From contig JXTB01000082.1 of the NCBI GenBank assembly GCA_002914805.1, positions 702,963-766,962 on the forward strand: a stretch of DNA of 64,000 nt, written 5' to 3'. The stretch's first letter is position 1. Each line of letters begins with the position of its first letter. The notes beneath the pieces were generated by a model, which was given only the letters and a program-made list of their open reading frames with translations, was not told the origin of the DNA and did not search any database. Of the stretch, positions 45,485 through 54,509 are shown piece after piece. The position numbers and the translations under genes are program-made. The DNA comes from Parasponia andersonii. Lineage: Eukaryota > Streptophyta > Magnoliopsida > Rosales > Cannabaceae.

Positions 45485-47735
45485 TTGTTGTTGATATCGG
45501 GAGTAAGTAACTTGATTTTAATTTAGGTGTTTATTTTCTTTCTTTTAATTTTTATTTTTAAATGTTTGTTTTGCGAGGTACTTAGAGATGTTAGATCAAC
45601 AAGTCCTCTTGTGGTTACTCAATGAGACTCGAAGACAATTTATTATGTATGGTGGACTCATGACGTGCCTGAAGCATGGTTTCTCTGAGAGTATCAAATA
45701 CAAAACTTCCTGAACAATCTTCAGCCCGAAACAATAATATGGGTAGAAAGAGGTAATAGTACCACCTTTATTTACCAATTATCCATTGATGAAGCCTATT
45801 GGTTGTTGAAAGATATGATCGACTTCGACTATCGGAGTTGGAATTATCTAGCAAGCCATCTCGGTTTGAGAAATAATTCTAACATTTCGGTGCTATGGTG
45901 TGATACTCCACATCATCAAGTGGAGCTTTATCCCAACCTTGAATACCATTTTGCACAATTTTTGGAGGAGACAAGACTTCACCATGAAGAGTGGGAGAGA
46001 ACAGAGACTATTCATAATTCATAATTTGAGTCTCTTCATGACTCCCTTGAGACCATGACAAGGGCAGTTGCTATAATTGACGTACATGCTACAAATAATG
46101 ATGAAAGCCACCATGAGGAGCCAAGCACAAGTGGATGGACATTGAGTTTATTTGATAATGAGGACTCAAGTGAGGAGGAGAATTAAGAGTGGACCAAGGA
46201 GAAAGAATCACAAGACAATAATTGTGAATCTTCACCCTTTGAGATCCGAATCATCATGCCACCACCATTCATCAAAGATCACATTTTTTATGATCCTATG
46301 TGCCCAAAACCTCTTCCACCACCACTAGCACCATTCATTCAAGCTCACCAATTACATGTGCCGATGCCGAGTCAAGTTGAGCATACGTGCCAATTATCAC
46401 CATATATAGCCAAGCTTGAGGGAGTTCAAAAATAAGACCTGTTTGTTGTGTTGTATGACACATACTATGGGCAGAAGTCACTATTTGATGAGCTTCACCA
46501 ATATGTGCATAAATAAGCCTAAGGAAGCAATTTATAAAGAGGAGTCCTACACCACCCAAGTTAGAGCCGCCTTGCATGGAGCACCATATTGACCAACCTT
46601 AATAGGAGGCGACAATGTCTCACTTCCCCGGTACATATTCCTTTCCTTTCTGCTTATATTGAATATTTAAATTTTGAGAACATTGCCAATGTTGAGTTTG
46701 GGGGTGAGAGCACTTATTGATCAATTATTTATTGGGTATGACTTTGCAAGTGCGTTAGTTGTTTTGACTTTTCTTCCTATGAGTTAGTCTCTTTTGGCAA
46801 ATCTTTTATTCGCTTTTGTTTTCTTTTGCTTGTTTGAATAAGTTGTGAGTTTTATTGAGATGAGATAACTTATTATTGATAATGAGTTTAGTCACTAAAT
46901 GTCCTTTAGGTCTTTTGAAATACAATTCATTGAAATTGTTTGTGTGCTTGACCCATATTAATTGAACCACACTCTTGATTCTACACATTTGAGCGTGATA
47001 ATCATAATCACTTGACTTTTTGAGCTTTTGGAGAAAACTTGTTTCTGTTAGATAGGCATTGACCTCTCATGAACTCTAGAACCTATTTGAGTGAAGCTTG
47101 AGGCAAAATTCCATGTTAGGTGTCATTGGAGAAATGATTTAGGCTATCGTTGGACAATTTGAGCCTTTCAAGCCAACCTTGATATATTGTCATTCTAGTA
47201 CACCCACTTTGAGCCTATTTGTACTTTTCTTTTTCTACTATGTTTTTGCCAAACCAAAATAATGACTACCAACCTTATCCTTAAGCATGTTGAACCTCAA
47301 ATTTTTTTCATAATTATCTTTCCTTTGCCAAAGCTGACATTACAAGCATAATGAAAGACCTTTTAATATTTGATGACATACTAATGTACATTAGTAGAGA
47401 GCAGCATAAAAAATTGGGCATATGGTAGTTCCAAATTGCATCATATAGAGATCTTTCAGTGTCGATCGAAACACACAAGTCTATTTGTAGTTCCTTTTTT
47501 TAAGTGATATTGATTCTACACACACTTAAACATTGAAAGTCTTGAGTAAAGTTAAATTGATGCTTGAAGTTGAAAATCTAGATAATCTCAATGTTTGCAT
47601 TATCTTTGAGCTTGGAATATTTTACGGCTTCAGAGATACTTGCACAGTTTTTGATTCGATATAAAACTCATATTTTGTGTTTTGCTTTTTTTTTTTCCCT
47701 TATTTTGTTTTGATTGAGGACAAGCAAAAATTGGA
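45485..47735 (+). pseudogene. Element C interior with a gag-tail-like remnant
   Basis: MLDQQVLLWLL-type start near 45590, then WVERGNSTTFIYQLSIDEAY and the longest open frame (45803-46024: DMIDFDYRSWNYLASHLGL, QVELYPNLEYHFAQFLEETR). A proline-rich PMCPKPLPPPLAPFIQAHQL and QVEHTCQLSPYIAKLEGV follow (about 46260-46430). Order and wording parallel element B, so this is a shared family protein. I cannot name it with confidence; a gag C-terminus is the best guess. The remainder to 47735 is 3' untranslated, with tttgggggtgagagc at 46698. Confidence 0.5.
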
Positions 47736-47748
47736 TTTTAGGGGTATT
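47736..47748 (+). promoter_or_regulatory. Polypurine tract of element C
   Basis: ttttaggggtatt immediately before TGATAAG of the 3' LTR. Confidence 0.75.
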
Positions 47749-49229
47749 TGATAAGTGATTAATTCACTCAATATCAAGTATTATTTAGCTCAAATAATTA
47801 TAAGTTCTCAAGCATTTATGTTGGTTTGATGTGTTTATTTTTGTAGTTCTTATGAATAAATGATAACCAAGATAAATTGGTACTAAATATGGGTATTTTA
47901 AACGTGAAGAATAAAATTTTAGTCCGATAAAAGTGCAATGCAATAAAAATCACGTAAAACGGAGCTAAAACAAAGAAATGGCACCCTCGAGAAATAAAGT
48001 TGTCGTGCTGAGTTTTAGAGCCGAGAATGTGAAGTTACTGTAATAGTAACGCCATGGCACTACCTAAAAAACTGAGTTCGAGAGGGTAGAGCACTGCAAC
48101 ACTTGCAAGGGAGTGCCACGGTGCTATACAGCTTCTAGAAGCGCATTTTTAGAGCTAATCTAGACTATTGGTGTCATCTGATTGAATGGTTGATATTCCA
48201 CCCGACTTAGGTCAACTTAGAGTCCCTTAAGTACATCTTTAAGCCTCCATTTGAAGTGTTCAAAGTTGGAGAGGAAACACACACTTGAAAGCTCAAAAAT
48301 TCTAGAGAAAGGAGAGCTTTGGAGGAAAAATCTTGGAGAGGATGCTTGAGAGAGTGGCTTGAAGAGATTGAAGCTTGAAGTTCTACCTCAACAAAAGAAT
48401 TTTCTCTTCCTCTTTCTCACCTTTATTTCATTTGAATTTTGTATTATGCTTGATTATTGAATATATTTTAATATACAAAATTCTTATTGAAATTAGTATT
48501 GGATTCTCCTATGTTGAACTAATTAATATATGCTTGGGAATGATGTAGCTTATACTTTGATTCTATGTATTGATTTCCAATATATTCTTTGATATTATTC
48601 GTGAATTTATTTATACTATTCTATGCTTAATGTTTCTTAACTAATTAGCTACTAGTTAAATGATTTGGTTTCTAGAATTCGGTACTTGAGAAAGGTAATT
48701 TTAGAACAATCATAGGATAGTATAACCTACGATTTTCTAGAGTTTGAGAGAACATATAATTCCTTTGAAGCTATGATCAAAGAGCCATTGAACATAATGA
48801 ATTCTTAATTTCTAGGTTTTGAATAGAGATATTGAAACCAAAATTTAGGAATAATTTCACTCAACACTCGAGTGAGGGAGTAGCAATATATTTGGGTTCT
48901 TAGCTTATAAACTAAGAATAATTATTTAGAGTGCAATTGGTTATCAAAAGACATAGTTGATAGTTAAGTAAATTTAATCCCCTAGTACATTTGTGCATAG
49001 AGTTTTCATATTTTATTTTTGTATTAATATTTTTGTTTGTATTTATTTAAATTATAAACTTATTTAATGTGGTTGCATAGAAAAAGTTAGGTCATGATAA
49101 TTCCAGTAATTAATGATAATTTAACACCCAATTCCTTGTGGGATCGACAACTCTACTTATCACTTTATTACTTGTTTATGACCCGTGCACTTGTGGTTAT
49201 TTTACGTATATGCATTATAGACGTAACAA
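47749..49229 (+). repeat. 3' LTR of element C
   Basis: 1481 bp, TGATAAG...CGTAACA. The perfect 5-bp stem agtga/tcact (5-nt loop) lies at positions 6-20. GC-rich words occur at 48000-48150. Confidence 0.8.
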
Positions 49230-49706
49230 CTATCTCAAATATCGCCTTGGAGAAAGACTTTGGTTTTCCTTCTTCCTTCTAACTCAAAGCTTTTTCTAAT
49301 GCTAATTAGGATTCTTGTCTTGATACTTGTAAGTTAGTTACTAGCTTTTGTGTTTCTCTGGGTGATTCTTTAGTATCTTGGAATGAGAAGAGGCAAACTA
49401 CCATTTCTTGTTCTTTTGATGCCATTTGCTCTATGACTTTCGAGTGGTTGTTTCTTTCCCTACTTTCTTCTTTTGTGATAATCATACTATCATTCATATT
49501 GCTTCCAATCCAATCTTTCATGAATGCACCAACATATTGAATTAGATTGTCATTTTGTGCATGATAAGGTGGCTCAAGGTTTTATCAAACTTCTACCTAT
49601 TCATTCTCAGCATTAATTAACAGACATCTTCACAAAGGCCTTGCCTCCTACTTTGCTTTTTCCACTCTTATCCAAGATAACTATTCTTGATATATATATA
49701 GTCCAT
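49230..49706 (+). pseudogene. Short-LTR copia RNase H
   Basis: LKAFSNAN then, after a stop, DSCLDTCKLVTSFCVSLGDS and LVSWNEKRQTTIS match the copia RNase H core (AFSDADWxxCxDTRRSTTGFC...SWKSKKQxTVSRSS). The rest, ...LPIQSFMNAPTY and a HLHKGLA-like end, continues with frame changes to about 49690. It is the last coding block before the polypurine tract. Confidence 0.82.
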
Positions 49707-49718
49707 CTTGAGGGAGAG
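49707..49718 (+). promoter_or_regulatory. Polypurine tract of short-LTR copia
   Basis: cttgagggagag adjoining the 3' LTR. Confidence 0.8.
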
Positions 49719-49816
49719 TATTAGACATTGTGTATAGAATTAGTTGTTTTATAGCTTAGCTGGTACCCTTTGACTCATCTAATGAGAATTCTTCTACAAG
49801 CTTCTTAAACATAATA
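49719..49816 (+). repeat. 3' LTR of short-LTR copia
   Basis: 98 bp, missing about 65 bp of the middle relative to the 5' LTR (after gcttagctgg). It is followed by the ttgag duplication. Confidence 0.85.
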
Positions 49817-49821
49817 TTGAG

Positions 49822-50016
49822 CAAAGACTATTGAAAATCAGAAACCCATTTTCAAAATAAAAGCCTCAATAACAAGTTACATGACATGTTTCCTCACTTC
49901 CTCCTCAAATATTTGGTCAAAATAGTTGAGCTTCAACATCTTTTTTGGCATGTTTCCAATCGGCACATATTCAAATTTCTACATCTGGAACTATCTCCAA
50001 CCTAACAATGATGGCA
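49822..50016 (-). pseudogene. Possible host gene remnant, 3' part
   Basis: On the minus strand, after an AG at about 49976, a frame reads KFEYVPIGNMPKKMLKLNYF and EEEVRKHVM, then stops. The composition is protein-like and unlike any retrotransposon motif I know. Directly upstream, in another frame, VRLEIVPDVEI leads towards the MITE. The segment continues past the MITE at 50523. I do not recognise the family. Confidence 0.25.
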
Positions 50017-50522
50017 GCATGCAGTGGTAGAACCAGAAAGTTTTTTGAGTGGGGGCAAAACTATAGATAAAAATTATTTTTTGAACTCTTTTCTCCTTAA
50101 TTTGACCTAATTTTAAATCTCTATTTTATTTTACCTCTTTATGAATAAGTTTAGTTGAATTATGAATGAGTTTAGTTGAATTTAATTGAGGTTTTTATAA
50201 AAAAAAAATTAATTAGGTCTAAAACAATTTGAAGAGTTAAAAAAAGAAATTATTTTTCTTCGCTCAACATAAAAGAATAATATAGTTATTATGTAGCTAA
50301 CTAAACTTTTTAAGTATAAAATATGAGAATGTCATTAAAATTTTAATTATTAGCTAGGGCATAACTTCAATTTTTTCAAAAATACATGTAAAACTTCTAA
50401 ATAAAAAAAATCATTAGAAAAAAAGTGAGGACATAATTAATTTTGTTTTTAATAAAAGATATATATGTAAAATCAAAAACGTTAAATATTTGGTCCCTTT
50501 GCCCACCCTACTGGTTCCACTA
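50017..50522. mobile_element. MITE with cagtggNNgaaccag ends
   Basis: The left end cagtggtagaaccagaaag...gtgggggcaaa (from 50022) and the right end tttgcccaccctactggttccacta (to 50522) are inverted repeats with small indels. The flanks atgatggca (50008-50016) and atggtggca (50523-50531) suggest a 9-bp duplication, though an 8-bp one in another register is possible. So MULE or hAT relatedness is open. The interior is AT-rich and non-coding. Confidence 0.65.
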
Positions 50523-50653
50523 ATGGTGGCATTGATTGAGACAACTCTAGGAATTGGCAGCTCATAGTCCCAACCAAAAGACTGAAAGAGGTTACACGTG
50601 GATCCTCGATCCTTAGTGTCTCCATAGTTCTCTAGTCCAAGCTCTACACCTCA
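50523..50653 (-). pseudogene. Possible host gene remnant, central part
   Basis: Minus frame gives LGLENYGDTKDRGSTCNLF, then SFGWDYELPIPRVVSINATI, open for about 45 codons up to the MITE. It appears to join the reading at 49822-50016. The 5' side is interrupted by a TRIM. Unknown family; could be a host exon or an unrecognised transposon. Confidence 0.25.
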
Positions 50654-51024
50654 TGTAAAACTTTTAGACCTCACCCAAAAGTGCTAGCTTGAAGGTACTT
50701 TTGGGCTTATGGACCACTACTTAAATTCTCATGATCTTCCTACAATATACTTGATGTGGAACTTGGATTTTTATAATCTCTCCATGCTAAAGACTTAGTG
50801 TCCTCGTTAGAGGGTCCATATTCAATAGTCCATATATAATCCCTATGGATGAGATCCACATTTACCATGATTATGGCCTGTGATAGCTTTTTAAGGCCCA
50901 CACAAGTATAGACTAAGTCAGCTCTGATACCAAATATAAAACCACTGAGTCTCACCCAAAAGTACTAGTTTAAAGGTACTTTTGGGCTTATAGACCATCA
51001 CTTAATGGGACTTAAGGCGTTACA
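50654..51024 (-). mobile_element. TRIM (terminal-repeat retrotransposon in miniature)
   Basis: LTRs 50654-50775 (122 bp) and 50935-51024 (90 bp, about 32 bp deleted) share tcacccaaaagt, ggtacttttgggctta and cttggatttttata / cttaaggcgttaca ends. The termini are TGTAA...TTACA. cctca flanks both sides (50649-50653 and 51025-51029). The interior is about 160 bp with a primer site at one end and no coding capacity. It needs proteins from another element. Confidence 0.85.
50921..50934 (-). promoter_or_regulatory. Primer binding site of the TRIM
   Basis: Minus strand TTTGGTATCAGAGC next to the right LTR, initiator tRNA-Met type. Confidence 0.88.
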
Positions 51025-52513
51025 CCTCACGGAGCTTGAGTTAGAATTGAGAAAAAAGAGGTTTAGGTGGACAACTAATACCTCGTGCTTACTTGAGCCA
51101 TCAGATAGGGAGAATGGTGGATTCTTAGGTTTATAGGTTAGGGGAAATGAGGTGGAGAAGACAGGACAGACAAAAAATGAGGTCTTTTTTTTAATTTTAT
51201 TTTAAGTTTTTTAGGGGAAAATATTATGCTTTTCCATATTTTAGAATACGGTTAATGTTATGATAATACCTATAAGTGTTTATAATTTACTGATATTTAT
51301 TAAATATTTTGGATATTTAATAAAGTGATATTTCATGCATAATATTTGTGATAATATTTTGATTATTATGCAATAGTAAATATTAAAGATTCCATGATTT
51401 ATTTATTCAAGAAATATTTTAATAAAGTTATTTTTTATAGTTAGGACACATAAATTAGATTATTCACAACTAATAAGAGAAGCTATTGGATTATGTTGCA
51501 AGATTTTATGCATTTATAGTATATCTTAAATTATAGTGGTATGACCTATGCAAAAAGTCTTGGTATAAAAGTAAATTGAATAAGGACTATACGAAATATA
51601 TTCTTATAATACGTGTCGTTGACAAAAATATATTCTGATAAATTTATTAATTAATACATATTTTCCTTAATCTTGTAATAGGCAATAAACTCGTATTTAT
51701 AACTTGCATTATTTGATATATTAACAAGTTACTAATGAAGAGATTGACGATCTAAATCTTGACATTTTAGTAATGTATTATTATGTGTATTGAAAACATA
51801 TACTTATAGATATAGATTCTACAACTCTATTATATAAAGAAGTGAATATAGTCTTGCGGAGCTATAAAAGCTTAGATGATTTAAATCTTAGCTAAATAAT
51901 TAATAAAATTGATTATTTTATTAATTAAAGACTTTTTTTAAATCTTGTCATCCATTTGATATAGTCTTGTATCAAAGAATTGAAAGATATAATTGGACGA
52001 GCAAAATAATAATTTTACATAGCTCAAATTATTGATATTCATGTGGAGATACCAATATAAATATTAATTATCTAATAGATATATTTTATTACAAAGTATC
52101 TTATGGTATATGTTTAAGAAAAATGTGGAGGAATGAACCTTTTGAAAGTGAATTTTGAATAAAAGCCTAAGTTTCAAGACTCTTTACAAAATAGTCTTTT
52201 TACATTATCGGGTATAATATTGAATGTAGTCAAGTATGTAATTGAGTATAATCAAGAAAAACTACTTTACAAATAAATTAAAAACATAATATTTTTATAA
52301 ATATATATTTTAAAAGAGATTGTTTTGTTAATTGCCCCTTTAATTATACTTAATTCAAGAGTGTAATTCAGAACTTTAGTAGAATAAGTTTATAACTAAT
52401 AATATAAGCTCACTTGTATTAAGAGTTAACAAGATTTGGGTTTATTTATTTTAGCTTGAATCAAATGAGTTCTTTTGTGCCCTCAACCATCATCAACATC
52501 TTAAACTGTATGA
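51025..52513. other. Anonymous AT-rich DNA
   Basis: 51025-51170 may be the 5' end of the possible host remnant. Beyond it I see only AT-rich sequence without motifs; part may belong to the Tekay-like LTR to the right, whose far end I cannot place. Confidence 0.35.
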
Positions 52514-52637
52514 GATCAACGTGACTAGGCTCAAAAGGACTTTTACTTAGTAACAAAAAAAGGATGAAAAGAACAGATCACCATGACTAGGCTCAAAAGG
52601 GCTTTTACTTAGTAACAAAAAAAGGATGAAATGAACG
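52514..52637. repeat. 62-bp tandem duplication
   Basis: Copies start gatcaacgtgactagg (52514) and gatcaccatgactagg (52576). Both contain ggctcaaaagg, cttttacttagtaac and aaaaaaaggatgaaa, with few differences. Confidence 0.88.
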
Positions 52638-52639
52638 AA

Positions 52640-53435
52640 TAGGAAGGAGGGCATCTAGGGCTCACTTTGACCACTCCTTAGAGCAGAATTTATGGCCATT
52701 GTAAAACATATCAATGTTATATATTAGTTCTTGTTTGTTTACCTCACTAAGCTCAAGGGTTTTACACCGAAATCTCATTTCGAGATCTTGAGCAAAAAAT
52801 TGAACAAATGCACATATATACACAAAATGGTTGCTATTCGCCTTTTGCAAAATTTCATCAAATGGTGACAATTGGGGTGGTGGATAGCTAGGACTCACTC
52901 ACCTATAACTTGGGTGTGTTAAGAGGGCAGGATGAATAGCCACTCACAACCTGATGCGGCCGATTCGTGGCAAAAGAACTCGGTTCCCTCGCGTTTCTTC
53001 CCTACACACGATGGAATAAGGCGGATTTTTTGGGCAGTGCGGCAACTTTGACCATGTTGGGGTGGGGCCAACAGTGACAAGGGTCATGTTAAGGGGCTCT
53101 GGTGGTAGGTTCAGTTGGCTGGGTAGAGAGATTTTGGGGCTGTGGGTCACAAGAGAGAAAAGGAATAAGGAAAGGGAAAATTAGGGCTTTGGGGGAGATC
53201 TGGGGTATTTTGGCCACACGACAAATCTAGGCTTGGAAGTCAACTTTTAAAAATTGCCTTTTAACCTCTAGTTCTAAAGTTCTCTTTCGAACAAGTCCTC
53301 AAAAATTTTCATTTAACCCAAATTTTTAAAGTTTTCTCACTTTGGTCCAAATTAAAAATTTAAAGATTTCCACGGTCTTCAAATCTATTTTTGGTGAAAA
53401 TACCATTGTACCCTAAATAATTGTGGGGTTTTACA
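52640..53435 (-). repeat. Second Tekay/Del-like gypsy 3' LTR (left end undefined)
   Basis: On the minus strand it begins TGTAAAACCCCAC at 53435. It is preceded by tttaaagaggaatgagca, which parallels the tract before the LTR at 34390 (ttttaaggaatgaagga). It includes a GC-rich leader-like section (52950-53150) with a chance ORF. Its interior to the right is cut off after 22 bp by the Tat element. Confidence 0.55.
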
Positions 53436-53762
53436 CATGCTCATTCCTCTTTAAATCTGTTGACGGAGGTTTTGTCAACAATAAATTTGGAAAAATTGCA
53501 AAATGTGGCTTGTGTGTGAAAATGGTTAATTAATCAAAGCAAACAAAGAGACAAGAATTTTATAGTGGTTCAGTCCTAAAAAAGATGAGCCTACGTCCAT
53601 TATTTTTTATTATTTTCTGGAGAATTACAAAAGCTCAAAATTACAATGTATTATCCGGAAAGAAGAAGCAAGAGTCTAAAAGGTTCCCAAAAGATCTAAA
53701 AGATAAAAGAACAAAGATATCCCAAAAAGATCCAAAGATTCCCCACTGAAACATTGAACTCC

Positions 53763-53772
53763 CTTTATATAG
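53763..53772 (-). promoter_or_regulatory. LTR TATA box
   Basis: Minus strand ctatataaag inside tcacctatataaagggag, the best TATA match in the LTR, about 300 bp before the LTR's 3' edge. Confidence 0.7.
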
Positions 53773-53965
53773 GTGAGGATAGCTCCATATTTCCCAATTG
53801 TGAGAATAGATAACTGTATAATCGAAAAATACAATTCGAGTAATAATATAACTGGGTAATAACTTAAATGAGATAACTGGTCGATCTTTAAAGAGAAACT
53901 TTTGTTTTCCTTTCTTTGTAGGTTACCCGTTTGACGAAGCTTAGTCTAGTTTTCTTTTCATTCTA

Positions 53966-54064
53966 GTCGCACTTAACTCGTTTGGAGGAGGTCGCACTAA
54001 CTTATGCGGTAGAGGTCGCACTTAACTCTTTCAGAGGAGATCATACTTAATCTTACTCATGTGA
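53966..54064. repeat. Four 24-25-bp tandem repeats in U3
   Basis: Units start at 53966, 53991, 54015 and 54040, core gtcgcacttaactc...gaggag. They lie upstream of the minus-strand TATA box, the position of LTR enhancers. Confidence 0.8.
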
Positions 54065-54509
54065 CCTGACACGTTCACTTGGCCAACTTTTCCCTTTTTG
54101 GAATTGACCAACATATAGGATTTTAGATCGCACAATAATTGTCCCACCAGCTCTATTAGTTCTTAAGGACAAAATGGAGCTTCCTTCTACTATAAGTGCG
54201 AGCTTAAAAAATGCGATGTCATGACCTAGACTTGAGACCTTTGAAGAGTCGCCTAATCTCAAATCTCACCTTTTCAAGATCACGCACACCTTTTTCTGAC
54301 AGATGAAACCACGTGTCACTTTTTCTAAGAAGAATAGCAAAACTCGAGGAGACTTTTCCCTTCTTTTTCTTTTTTAAACAGACACAATGATAGTGATGAC
54401 GCCAGCTGTTGTCTTAAATCGAATCGTTTCAAGTTTTGAAAAGATACCGATTTAATTTCGGAAAATCAAATCCCGCGTGAACTTCGGCCTTTGGATCTGA
54501 AAATTAAAT

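Larger units (their letters stand above)
44292..49229 (+). mobile_element. Pol-less Athila-like element C
   Basis: The direct repeats 44292-45484 and 47749-49229 are its LTRs, the left one truncated at both ends. Its interior of only about 2.26 kb aligns with element B and carries no protease, RT or integrase. The 3' end has a typical ...gaggacaagcaaaaa-ttttaggggtatt tract. It lies in copia between RT and RNase H. A clear target duplication cannot be shown because the left end is lost. Confidence 0.8.
22406..49816 (+). mobile_element. Short-LTR Ty1/copia element expanded by nested insertions
   Basis: The 5' LTR (22406-22566) and 3' LTR (49719-49816) are homologous and are flanked by a perfect ttgag duplication (22401-22405 and 49817-49821). 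Between them gag, protease, GAG-pre-integrase, integrase tail, RT and RNase H occur in the correct copia order on the plus strand, in blocks separated by foreign elements. Without the insertions about 4 kb of copia remain; the integrase core is missing. The short LTR and a gag with a YFLHP/SDSS-like opening suggest the Ale/Retrofit group, tentatively. This is the host of every element from 24389 to 49229. Confidence 0.85.
53458..54380 (-). repeat. 3' LTR of the Tat element (right edge approximate)
   Basis: The left edge is fixed by the match at 63893. The right edge is uncertain: the minus-strand purine run aaaaaagaaaaagaaggg near 54360-54377 may be the polypurine tract, which would put the edge at about 54355. 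Contains a TATA box and U3 tandem repeats. Confidence 0.65.

Noticed and set aside
4593..50934. tRNA-Met-like words TGGTATCAGAGC at several places
   Set aside because: These are primer binding sites, not tRNA genes; no cloverleaf surrounds them.
52944..53150. Minus-strand Pro-rich ORF
   Set aside because: Lies in the GC-richer part of a Tekay-like LTR; no coding motif.
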